A DNA stretch of 7,958 nt, taken from assembly GCA_023428515.1 (NCBI GenBank), contig JAEYXI010000332.1, positions 1 through 7,958 on the forward strand, given 5' to 3'. The position numbers and the translations under genes are program-made. The notes below the pieces were generated by a model. It saw only the letters and a program-made list of their open reading frames with translations. It searched no databases and was not told the origin of the DNA. This stretch comes from Pseudomonadota bacterium. Lineage in GTDB: Bacteria > Pseudomonadota > Alphaproteobacteria > Rhizobiales > Rhizobiaceae. Below, one piece after another: positions 1 to 5,964 of the stretch (position 1 is the stretch's first letter; every line of letters starts with the position of its first letter).

Positions 1-231
1 CATGGGAGCGCGTCAACTTAACTAGATTTGAAGACGCCGCCCCATGCGCCGCTTCCCGCAATGGCCAGATCGGAAACGAGGCGTGGCGATGATGACGCGC
101 GCGCACATATCGCTCGCCGCGGGGGCGACAAAAAGCGTCGAGCCGCCTATGAAAACCAACGTTCCCATCCAACCGTTTCTTAAAGAGTTTTGCATAAGGG
201 AGTGGCCTTGAGGGAAGACGGAGGGCAGTGC
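1..231. other. Left-edge region before the flippase
   Basis: No gene is confidently seen here. It probably contains the flippase promoter, but no good -35/-10 pair stands out. On the minus strand, TTGACG at 16-11 could be the -35 of a promoter firing out of the window to the left. Confidence 0.3.
220..225 (+). promoter_or_regulatory. Shine-Dalgarno site GGAGGG deciding the flippase start
   Basis: GGAGGG sits 6 nt before GTG 232 and is the best ribosome binding site near the 5' end of the flippase reading frame. It favours GTG 232 over the in-frame TTG 190, GTG 202 and ATG 361. Confidence 0.6.
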
Positions 232-1632
232 GTGCGCTTTTCCGCGGCGACGACCGCTGACAGGCTGCTGCCGGAGCGGTTGGCGCTTCGCGCACGGCCT
301 TTGCTCGGCCGCGTCGATGCCGTGCTGTTCAGCGCCGACGAGCGCGGCGAAGCCAGCCGCATGTCGGTCATCGCCTTCGCCATCCGGATCGTCAGCGCGG
401 CGATCGCCTTCATCAGCCAGGTTTTCCTCGCCCGCTGGATGGGCAGTTTCGAATACGGCATCTTCGTGCTGGTCTGGGTCACGATGGTGATCGCCGGCAA
501 CGTGTCCTGCCTCGGCTTCCACACCTCCGTCATCCGCTTCATCCCCGAATACCGCGAGAAAGGCATGCTCGCCGAGTTGCGGGGCATCCTGATCGTCAGC
601 CGGCTGTTCGTGCTCTTCGCCTCCTCGGCGATCGCCGCGCTCGGCGCCCTCTCGGTCGTCTTCCTGGCGCCCTACATCGAGAGCTACTACGTCGTGCCCT
701 TCGTGCTCGGCTTCGTCTGCCTGCCGATGATCGCGCTGTCGGACCTGCTGCAGGGCCTGTCGCGGGCGAACTCATGGGCGGTGTTCGCACTGTCGCCCAC
801 CTATCTGATCCGGCCCCTCCTGATCCTCGTCCTGATGGGGGCAGCCCTCCTCGCCGGCTACCAGGCGGACGCGCGCACCGCGCTGATCGTCGCGATCCTC
901 GCCACCTACCTCACCACGATCTGGCAGCTCATCGGCGTCACCAGCCGGATCGACCGCAAGCTTCCGGCGGGGCCGCGTGCGGTGCATTTCCGCGAATGGT
1001 TCGTCGTGTCGCTGCCGATCTTCCTGGTCGAGAGCTTCTTCTTCCTGCTCACCAATGCAGACGTGCTGATGGTCGGCTTCTTCATGGAGCCCGACGACGT
1101 CGCGATCTATTTCGCGACGGTGAAGACGCTGGCGCTGGTGCATTTCGTCTATTTCGCCGTCAAGGCAGGCGTCGCGCAGCGCTATGCGGCCTATACGCAT
1201 GGCGATCCGGACAAGCTCGCCGCCTTCGCGCAGGACACGGTCTCGTGGACGTTCTGGCCGTCGCTCGCCATGGCGATCGTCGTGCTGGTGCTGGGCGACC
1301 CGATGCTGCGGCTCTTCGGTCCCGGCTTCCATACCGGCTACCCGCTGCTCTTCCTGCTGGTCGTCGGCGTCGTCGCGCGCTCTGCGGTCGGCCCGGCCGA
1401 GAGCCTGCTCACCATGACCGGAAACCAGAATGTCTGTGCCTTCGTCTATGCGCTGACCCTGGCGCTCAACATAGCACTCAGCTTCATGCTGATCCCGGCC
1501 TTCGGTCTCTGGGGCGCGGCGATCGCCACCACTGCGTCCATGGCGTTCGAGGCGGCGGCGCTTTCCTTCACCGTCTGGCGTCGGCTCGGCATCGTCATGG
1601 CTATATTCATGCCGGCGGGGAGCCAGCGCTGA
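232..1632 (+). CDS. Polysaccharide flippase, Wzx/MOP-type 12-TM membrane protein
   Basis: Predicted inner-membrane protein of the MOP exporter superfamily (polysaccharide biosynthesis / Wzx-like), which flips lipid-linked glycans across the cytoplasmic membrane. The 466-aa product has a cytoplasmic N-terminal stretch of about 40 residues (with LLPERLALRARPLLGR) and then about 12 hydrophobic segments, beginning near residue 44 (MSVIAFAIRIVSAAIAF) and ending with SMAFEAAALSFTVW close to the C terminus. Typical flippase signatures are the first helix followed by ARWMGSFEYGIF and the later NADVLMVGFFMEPDDVAIYF. The GTG start at 232 is chosen because GGAGGG (220-225) lies 6 nt upstream; TTG 190 and GTG 202 are in frame but have poorer sites, and ATG 361 would remove the N-terminal region. 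The stop overlaps the next gene's ATG by one base, so the two are probably translationally coupled. Substrate unknown: no glycosyltransferase or polymerase is visible in the window. Confidence 0.85.
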   Translation: MRFSAATTADRLLPERLALRARPLLGRVDAVLFSADERGEASRMSVIAFAIRIVSAAIAFISQVFLARWMGSFEYGIFVLVWVTMVIAGNVSCLGFHTSVIRFIPEYREKGMLAELRGILIVSRLFVLFASSAIAALGALSVVFLAPYIESYYVVPFVLGFVCLPMIALSDLLQGLSRANSWAVFALSPTYLIRPLLILVLMGAALLAGYQADARTALIVAILATYLTTIWQLIGVTSRIDRKLPAGPRAVHFREWFVVSLPIFLVESFFFLLTNADVLMVGFFMEPDDVAIYFATVKTLALVHFVYFAVKAGVAQRYAAYTHGDPDKLAAFAQDTVSWTFWPSLAMAIVVLVLGDPMLRLFGPGFHTGYPLLFLLVVGVVARSAVGPAESLLTMTGNQNVCAFVYALTLALNIALSFMLIPAFGLWGAAIATTASMAFEAAALSFTVWRRLGIVMAIFMPAGSQR

Positions 1633-2915
1633 TGGTTGCCATACCACTCCTGGAGGAGACGAGCGGCGGTCCCTCCGGCGCCATGATCGCGGGGCTCGCC
1701 GGCCTTGCCGGAAAGCCCGTCGATCCCGCCCACGTCGAACTCCTCGAGGGCAGGCGCCCGCTGCGCCGGCTTGCCATCTACGCAGCATCGGCCGGTTTCG
1801 ACCTTGTCGACGAACTCGACTATCTCAGCGCCCGCACCATCGAGCCAAATGTCTTCTTCAACCCGCATTTCCTGGCGCCCGCGATGCCGCGCCTGGAGGA
1901 CCGCGAGGTGCGCCTCGCCGTCATCCGTGACGGCGACGAATACAAGAACCGGCTGAGGCTGCTGGTGCCTTTCTCCGTCGAGCGGCCCTCAGTGCCGCTG
2001 GGCGTCTCGATCATGCGGACCTGGGCCAGCCCCTTCGGCCCGCTCGGCACGCCGCTTGTCGATCGCGACGATCCCGGCGGGGTGATCGAGGACTTCTTCG
2101 CCATGCTGTCACGCTCGCACCTGAAGCTGCCCAAAGTGCTGGTGCTGCCCGACATGCGGCTGGACGGTGCGGCTGCCGCCATGCTGCGCAGCGTCGCCGA
2201 ATCGCGCGGCTTGCCGCTGGTCACGACCGGCCAGATCGAGCGTCCGTTCCTTCAAAGCCGCCTCGACGGCGACACATATCTGAAAGCGTCCCTGAGCTCG
2301 AACCGCTATCGCGAATTCCGCCGGCTGAAGCGCAAGCTCGCCGAACAGGGCGAGCTCGTCCATAGCGTCGCACGCGGACCGGAGGATATCCGGTCTGCTG
2401 TGGAGGGCTTCCTGGCACTCGAAGCTGCCGGCTGGAAAGGCCGCAAGCGCACCGCCATGGCGATGGACCGCTACCGCGCCGCCTTCGCCCGCGAAGCAGT
2501 GCACGGCCTTGCCGAAAAAGATCTGTGCCGCATCCATTCCCTGACGCTCGACGGCAGGCTGATCGCCAGCCTGATCGTCTTCGTCGAGGCCGGGGTCGCC
2601 TACACCTGGAAGACTGCCTATGACGAGGATTTTTCGACCTTCTCGCCAGGCGTCCTCCTGATGATCGAGGTCACAAAGCAGCATCTCGAAGATCCGAACA
2701 TCGAGCAGACCGATTCCTGCGCCGTGCCGGATCACCCGATGGTGTCGCGCCTGTGGAGCGAGACGAAACCGATCGGCACGCTGGTCGTCGGCATGACGCC
2801 AGCCACCGACCGCATCACGCGACAAGCCGCCTCGCAACTCCATCTCTACCAGGAGACGCGCAACTTCGCCCGGCTGATGCGCAACCGCGTGCGCAAGCTG
2901 CTCAAACGCCGCTGA
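1632..2915 (+). CDS. CelD/BcsL-type GNAT-family acyltransferase
   Basis: Predicted cytoplasmic acyltransferase of 427 aa, of the GNAT-like group often annotated as 'cellulose biosynthesis protein CelD/BcsL' (Acetyltransf_6 fold). Family members are thought to transfer acyl groups during polysaccharide maturation, but the substrate here cannot be read from sequence. The N-terminal half (about 70-200) carries NVFFNPHFLAPAM and AVIRDGD. The GNAT-like core lies at about 210-380, with SSNRYREFRRLKRKLAE, FLALEAAGWKGRKRTA (258-274), GRLIASLIVFVEAGVAYTWK (308-327), YDEDFSTFSPGVLL (330-343) and DSCAVPDHPMVSRLW (361-375), all typical of this family. The C terminus is strongly basic (NRVRKLLKRR). ATG 1632 overlaps the flippase TGA (TGATG), with GGGGAG at 1617-1622 and a 9-nt spacer, so coupled expression with the flippase is likely. 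An in-frame extension upstream to 774 lies inside the flippase gene and is not coding. The 3' end overlaps the convergent synthetase by 14 bp. Confidence 0.85.
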   Translation: MVAIPLLEETSGGPSGAMIAGLAGLAGKPVDPAHVELLEGRRPLRRLAIYAASAGFDLVDELDYLSARTIEPNVFFNPHFLAPAMPRLEDREVRLAVIRDGDEYKNRLRLLVPFSVERPSVPLGVSIMRTWASPFGPLGTPLVDRDDPGGVIEDFFAMLSRSHLKLPKVLVLPDMRLDGAAAAMLRSVAESRGLPLVTTGQIERPFLQSRLDGDTYLKASLSSNRYREFRRLKRKLAEQGELVHSVARGPEDIRSAVEGFLALEAAGWKGRKRTAMAMDRYRAAFAREAVHGLAEKDLCRIHSLTLDGRLIASLIVFVEAGVAYTWKTAYDEDFSTFSPGVLLMIEVTKQHLEDPNIEQTDSCAVPDHPMVSRLWSETKPIGTLVVGMTPATDRITRQAASQLHLYQETRNFARLMRNRVRKLLKRR

Positions 2916-4557
2916 CGGAGCCCGTGACGGCGACGGCTTCGCGCCTGGCGCGCTCGCGAAAGATGCGGCGGATCACCTTGCCCGTCGTGGTCAATGGCAT
3001 CGAATCGACGAATTCGACCTCGCGCGGATATTCATGCGCCGACAGCCGTTCGCGCACCCATTGGCCGATCTCGGCGGCAAGCTCCGGGGTGCCCGCCACG
3101 CCGTCCTTCAACACCACATACGCCTTCACGATCTCGGTCCTCAGCACATCCGGCTTGCCGACGGCGGCTGCCAGCGCCACCGCCGGGTGGCCAGTCAGGC
3201 AATCCTCGATCTCGCCCGGCCCGATGCGGAAACCGGCCGAGGTGATGACGTCGTCGTCGCGGCCGAAGAATTGGACGTATCCCTCCTCGTCCTCGACGCC
3301 CTGGTCGCCAGTCGTCATCCAGTCGCCGATGAATTTTTTCACGGTGGCGTCCGGGTTCTGCCAGTATTCCAGGAACATCACTGGATCCGGGCGCGCCACC
3401 GCGATCTGGCCGACCTCGCCGGGCTTCACGCGCCGGCCCTCGCCGTCGATGATCGCCACCCGGTGGCCGGGAACGGCCTTGCCGATCGTGCCCGCGCGGC
3501 TGACGCCGATGCCCGCGCAGGAGCCCAGTACGAGGTTGCATTCGGTCTGGCCGTACATTTCGTTGGGCGTGACCCCAAGCGCAGCCTTGGCCCATTCAAA
3601 AGTCTCCCGGCCGAGCGATTCTCCGGCCGAGCAGACCGAGCGCAGCTCCAGATCGAACTGGCGCCGTATGTCGGGCACCGATCTCAGCATGCGCAGCGCT
3701 GTGGGCGGGATGAAGGCATTTTTCACCCGCATCTTTTCGACGAGGGTAAGCGCACTCTCCGGATCGAATTTCTCGAAGCGCGCTGCGACCACTGGTACGC
3801 CAAGATAAAGCGACGGCAGCAGCGCATTGAGCAGACCGCCCGCCCAGGCCCAGTCGGCCGGCGTCCACATCAGGTCGCCAGGCCGAGGCAAGAACTCGTA
3901 GGCCATCTGCACGCCCGGCAGATGGCCGAGCAGCACGCGGTGCGGCAGCAAAGCGCCCTTTGGCGGTCCGGTCGTGCCGGAGGTGAAGATCATCAGCGCC
4001 GGATCGTCCGGGGCGGTGTTTTCGGCAACGAAGTCCGCCGAACTGGTGCCAACCATCCGGTGGAAGTCGTCCGCCCCCTCCCCCGCACCGACGACCACGA
4101 TCCCGTCGAGGCCGGGTAGGCGCGTGCTGATATGCGCGAGTTTCGCGGAGCCCACAGCATTGGTGACGACCAGCTTCACGCCTGCCGTCTGCAGGCGGTA
4201 CTCGAGCGCCTCCACCCCGAAAAGCAGCGCCAGCGGCACGGCGATGGCGCCGAGTTTGTAGACCGCGAGATGCGCGATGACAGTCTCGAAGCTCTGCGGC
4301 AGGAGAAGCGCCACACGGTCGCCGCGGCGAATGCCCCGCGCAAGAAGGGCGTTGGCGAAGGCGTTCGACTGGCGGGCGAGTTCGGAAAAGCTTAGCCGCT
4401 CGGGCGCACCATCAGGGCGATAGTCGAAGAGCGCCGTCCTGTCCGGATCTTCGCTCGCCCAGCGATCGGCAACCGCGACGCCGATATTGAAGCGCTCGGG
4501 GATGATCCAACGGAAATCACGGTAGAGGGCTGCATAATCATCGCGCCGTTCGAGCAT
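2902..4557 (-). CDS. AMP-forming acyl-CoA synthetase (acetyl/medium-chain type)
   Basis: Cytoplasmic member of the ANL (acyl/aryl-CoA synthetase) superfamily. It activates a carboxylate with ATP to acyl-AMP and then forms the CoA thioester. The 551-aa product shows the full set of core motifs: P-loop TSGTTGPPKG (192-201), YGQTE (335-339), TTGD with the ribose-contacting Asp418, hinge motif GRDDDVITSAGFRIGPGEIE (432-451) and the catalytic lysine in PLTTTGK (Lys527). No key residue is missing. The SAGFRIGP variant and the N-terminal FRWIIPERFNIG point to the acetyl-/medium-chain acyl-CoA synthetase branch, but chain length cannot be assigned. ATG 4557 gives the conserved family N terminus; ATG 4590 is an alternative, but its GGAGGG lies only about 1 nt from the codon, and the frame runs open to 4740 without family-like sequence. 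The gene is convergent with the acyltransferase, so they are not one operon. Confidence 0.92.
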   Translation of the reverse strand: MLERRDDYAALYRDFRWIIPERFNIGVAVADRWASEDPDRTALFDYRPDGAPERLSFSELARQSNAFANALLARGIRRGDRVALLLPQSFETVIAHLAVYKLGAIAVPLALLFGVEALEYRLQTAGVKLVVTNAVGSAKLAHISTRLPGLDGIVVVGAGEGADDFHRMVGTSSADFVAENTAPDDPALMIFTSGTTGPPKGALLPHRVLLGHLPGVQMAYEFLPRPGDLMWTPADWAWAGGLLNALLPSLYLGVPVVAARFEKFDPESALTLVEKMRVKNAFIPPTALRMLRSVPDIRRQFDLELRSVCSAGESLGRETFEWAKAALGVTPNEMYGQTECNLVLGSCAGIGVSRAGTIGKAVPGHRVAIIDGEGRRVKPGEVGQIAVARPDPVMFLEYWQNPDATVKKFIGDWMTTGDQGVEDEEGYVQFFGRDDDVITSAGFRIGPGEIEDCLTGHPAVALAAAVGKPDVLRTEIVKAYVVLKDGVAGTPELAAEIGQWVRERLSAHEYPREVEFVDSMPLTTTGKVIRRIFRERARREAVAVTGSVSGV

Positions 4558-4710
4558 GGACCGTCGTCTCCGCTCCTCCGCGATTTTCATACCCTCCGGC
4601 TGGGGAACACCCCCGCGCGACAAAGCTGTTACAGAATATGGAAGCGAACGGCAATCATCGGCGACGCCAATCGCGGCGCCACAGAACTCGAAACAATTTG
4701 AACGCCCAAG

Positions 4711-4736
4711 GCCTGCCGCACGTCGCGACGGCAGGC
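4711..4736. repeat. 8-bp inverted repeat enclosing a CGTCGCGACG palindrome
   Basis: GCCTGCCG (4711-4718) and CGGCAGGC (4729-4736) are perfect reverse complements with a 10-base loop. The overlapping CGTCGCGACG (4721-4730) is itself a perfect palindrome, so two alternative structures exist. No T-run follows on either strand, so this does not look like a rho-independent terminator. It lies about 150 bp upstream of the acyl-CoA synthetase start and could be an operator or a chance GC-rich palindrome. Confidence 0.4.
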
Positions 4737-4761
4737 GCATCCCCTAACGCCATTCAGATGC

Positions 4762-4908
4762 CTAGTTGCGAGCTTGGCGTAAATGGGACTTCAGATGGCG
4801 CTCCAGGCGGCGAAAGTCCGCGCCCGTGTAGACTTTGGCCCCTGTAAAAAGCGCAGAAGTCTACCCAGGGAACGGCGAGCGCAACTCTTCGTTGTCGCGG
4901 GTATTCAT
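4762..4908 (-). pseudogene. Possible small reading frame broken by an in-frame amber codon
   Basis: Read leftward from ATG 4908, the frame gives 15 residues beginning MNTRDNEELRSPFPG, a TAG at 4863-4861, then 32 more residues, including the basic helix-like stretch ADFRRLERHLKSHLRQ, before a second TAG at 4764-4762. The part after the amber codon has protein-like composition and mostly GC-ending codons, as a genuine gene here would. A single C-to-T change (CAG to TAG) would explain the interruption. Against this, there is no Shine-Dalgarno site before ATG 4908, no family is recognised, and a 48-residue open frame is easily produced by chance in GC-rich DNA. Confidence 0.2.
4828..4864. repeat. 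8-bp inverted repeat GTAGACTT / AAGTCTAC
   Basis: GTAGACTT (4828-4835) and AAGTCTAC (4857-4864) are perfect reverse complements around a 21-base loop. The right arm contains the amber codon of the interrupted minus-strand frame. The loop is long and no T-run follows, so this is only a weak candidate for a structured RNA or protein-binding site. Confidence 0.3.
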
Positions 4909-4941
4909 GAGTTTTTGCGGCCAGCGAGGAGGTATGGCCGC

Positions 4942-4986
4942 TCCGGCAGAAGACCGGTTGCCAAGCTTTTCCGGTCTTCTGCCGGA
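4942..4986. repeat. Perfect 16-bp inverted repeat upstream of the 71-aa gene
   Basis: TCCGGCAGAAGACCGG (4942-4957) is exactly the reverse complement of CCGGTCTTCTGCCGGA (4971-4986), with a 13-base spacer. The stem has 11 G/C pairs out of 16 and would form a very stable hairpin in RNA from either strand. No T-tract follows it on either side, so it is not a classic intrinsic terminator. It ends 38 bases before GTG 5025 and so could lie in the leader of that gene. Candidates are a leader or attenuator hairpin, a large operator, or a copy of an interspersed palindromic element; the sequence alone cannot separate these. Confidence 0.75.
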
Positions 4987-5024
4987 TATCCGTTTCCAAC
5001 AGCCTGAAGCACGTAGAGGTACCA

Positions 5025-5240
5025 GTGACAGCCAGCCCGCGAACGATCACCAGTCCCCAACAACTCGCAGTAGTCGCTCAAGTGTTGGAGGCATATTCGA
5101 TTGCCTTCGCGATCGTCGACCCGGCAAAGCGTGATCATATGGCCCAAATGCTGATGATGCTGCACGAACGCGGCGCACACACCCAGGCGGAACTCGCTGT
5201 CGCGCTGGAGCGCGAGATCGCAAGCGGCTTTCTCAGATAG
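5025..5240 (+). CDS. Small hypothetical protein, 71 aa
   Basis: No function is recognised. The 71-aa product is soluble in character, with no signal peptide or membrane segment, and appears mostly helical: a Ser/Thr/Pro-rich N terminus, then QQLAVVAQVLEAYSIAFAIVD (12-32), a helix with RDHMAQMLMMLHERG (36-50), and a C-terminal acidic/basic helix, TQAELAVALEREIASG. It resembles short conserved proteins seen in rhizobial genomes, but this is an impression and not a search result. GTG 5025 is supported by AGAGG (5015-5019) with a 5-nt spacer. The 16-bp inverted repeat lies just upstream and could control it. It converges with the 104-aa gene with a 17-bp gap. Mostly GC-ending codons and regular amphipathic spacing support a real gene. 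Confidence 0.65.
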   Translation: MTASPRTITSPQQLAVVAQVLEAYSIAFAIVDPAKRDHMAQMLMMLHERGAHTQAELAVALEREIASGFLR

Positions 5241-5257
5241 CAGGATTGAGCGCCTTC

Positions 5258-5572
5258 CTACGGCGCGGTCTTCGGAACCCGATAAGTCGAACTGCTGGCA
5301 TGACCGCCGACGAACCTCGTAACGCGCACCATGGCGAGGTCGGCTTCGACCGTACCCGTTACTGTAGGATCAATTCCCGGATCGCCGTCCCGATGCACGC
5401 ACCGACCGATCACGGGCCGGCTCGGCAGGCTCGCCTTGCGCAATGTATCAGGCAGTGCCGCCCGACACGCGTCGATCGTCGCATAGGTTTGCGAGAGCCG
5501 CAGCTCACGGCAGTGCTGCGCATCCGGAGAGCAAGCCAACATCAGCAAAACGGCGGAAGACAAGCGATCCAT
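5258..5572 (-). CDS. Small cysteine-containing hypothetical protein, possibly exported
   Basis: No function is recognised. The 104-aa product starts with a short hydrophobic segment (SAVLLMLACS, residues 6-15) and has four cysteines, at about 14, 21, 36 and 58. The pattern resembles small rhizobial hypothetical proteins with CREL..., an ACRAALP segment and a later GRC. The second half (60-104) is Gly/Thr/Val-rich with no domain I know. Whether Cys14 is a lipobox cysteine or part of a disulfide is unclear: MLA|C is a poor lipobox and the n-region is short. ATG 5572 has GGCGGA close upstream, a weak and tightly spaced site; the frame stays open to 5674 but would then run into the tRNA gene, so the shorter start is preferred. 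It lies 72 bp downstream of tRNA-Leu on the same strand and might be co-transcribed with it. Confidence 0.5.
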   Translation of the reverse strand: MDRLSSAVLLMLACSPDAQHCRELRLSQTYATIDACRAALPDTLRKASLPSRPVIGRCVHRDGDPGIDPTVTGTVEADLAMVRVTRFVGGHASSSTYRVPKTAP

Positions 5573-5644
5573 TTCCGCCAAACGCCGACCGGCAGACGAG
5601 GTTCCACGCCGCCATTGTTCCCAGCGTTTCCGTGTAGCAGTGAA

Positions 5645-5729
5645 TGGTGCCCCTGGCCGGGATCGAACCAGCACTCCTTGCGGAACTCGATTTTGAGTCG
5701 AGCGCGTCTACCAATTCCGCCACAGGGGC
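5645..5729 (-). tRNA. tRNA-Leu (anticodon CAA)
   Basis: Complete class II tRNA read on the minus strand. The acceptor stem pairs GCCCCTG (5729-5723) with CAGGGGC (5655-5649), followed by an encoded ACCA (5648-5645). The D-arm region has GGCGGAATTGGTAGAC, as in leucine tRNAs. The anticodon stem CTCGA/TCGAG encloses the loop CTCAAAA, giving anticodon CAA for UUG codons. A long variable arm (TCC-GCAA-GGA stem-loop) and a T arm GCTGG-TTCGATC-CCGGC complete the fold. I see no second copy of its 3' end in the window, so there is no sign of an element integrated here. Confidence 0.97.
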
Positions 5730-5964
5730 CAAGCCCTTGCGGACCTGAACGGCTTGCCGACTACTTGAGACTGGCCCTGTCGTCAACTGATCGAGGAATT
5801 CCAGCACTGCGCAACCGCGGCGACCGGCGCCGAGGCGCCTCATCGCTGCGGCTTATTCGCGCAATTCGGCGTGATCCGGGCCATGCCGCCAGGCTTTGAC
5901 GCCAGCCGCCATTGTGCAGCGCGCAAAATCTCCCTAAACACGCTCGTCCTCACGGGAATCCCGA
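5730..5964. other. Divergent intergenic region between tRNA-Leu and the DedA gene
   Basis: This 235-bp region carries the candidate leftward tRNA promoter (5758-5786). It must also hold the start of rightward transcription for the DedA-dsbB pair. A plus-strand TTGACG at 5896-5901 could be a -35 element, but no -10 lies at the right spacing. No gene is seen; the open frames crossing it also run through the tRNA and are not credible. Confidence 0.4.
5758..5786 (-). promoter_or_regulatory. Candidate promoter of tRNA-Leu
   Basis: Minus-strand TTGACG (5786-5781) is a good -35 match. It is followed after 17 bp by TAGTCG (5763-5758), a weak -10. Transcription would start about 22 to 28 bases before the mature 5' end at 5729, a normal leader for a tRNA removed by RNase P. 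Position and -35 quality support it; the -10 does not. Confidence 0.4.

Larger units (their letters stand above)
4558..5024. other. 467-bp gap with inverted repeats, no convincing intact gene
   Basis: This is the longest stretch without a confident gene. It must hold the promoter of the leftward acyl-CoA synthetase and probably that of the rightward 71-aa gene, although I see no convincing -35/-10 pair for either. Open frames on both strands have irregular composition and no recognisable domain. Its visible content is three inverted repeats (4711-4736, 4828-4864, 4942-4986) and an amber-interrupted short frame at 4762-4908 on the minus strand. Confidence 0.5.

Noticed and set aside
22..195. 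Minus-strand 57-codon frame with a hydrophobic, signal-like segment (TLVFIGGSTLFVAPAA).
   Set aside because: No ribosome binding site before its ATG, an arginine-rich tail typical of chance GC-rich translation, and no family resemblance.
149..211. Plus-strand 20-codon upstream frame (starting MKTNVPIQ) ending 20 bases before the flippase start, a possible leader peptide.
   Set aside because: No Shine-Dalgarno site and no amino-acid bias that would suggest attenuation.
774..1631. In-frame upstream extension of the acyltransferase reading frame.
   Set aside because: It lies wholly inside the flippase gene in another frame and translates as an Arg/Ala/Gly-rich shadow; ATG 1632 has a proper site.
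772..1788. Long minus-strand open frame antisense to the flippase.
   Set aside because: Composition rich in Arg, Asp, Glu and His is typical of the antisense shadow of a GC-rich gene.
3034..4119. Long plus-strand open frame opposite the acyl-CoA synthetase.
   Set aside because: It is the antisense of a gene with all ANL motifs intact; no domain is recognisable in it.
4934..5134. Plus-strand frame with ATG directly after AGGAGGT (4927-4933).
   Set aside because: The Shine-Dalgarno sequence abuts the ATG with no spacer, and the frame runs into the better supported 71-aa gene with a Ser/Arg-rich shadow tail.
5250..5266. Small hairpin GCGCC/GGCGC between the converging 71-aa and 104-aa genes.
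   Set aside because: Only five pairs, overlapping the stop codon of the 104-aa gene, with no T-run; too weak to call a terminator.
5246..5899. 217-codon plus-strand frame across 5246-5899.
   Set aside because: It runs through the whole tRNA-Leu gene and is antisense to the 104-aa gene; its composition is random-like.
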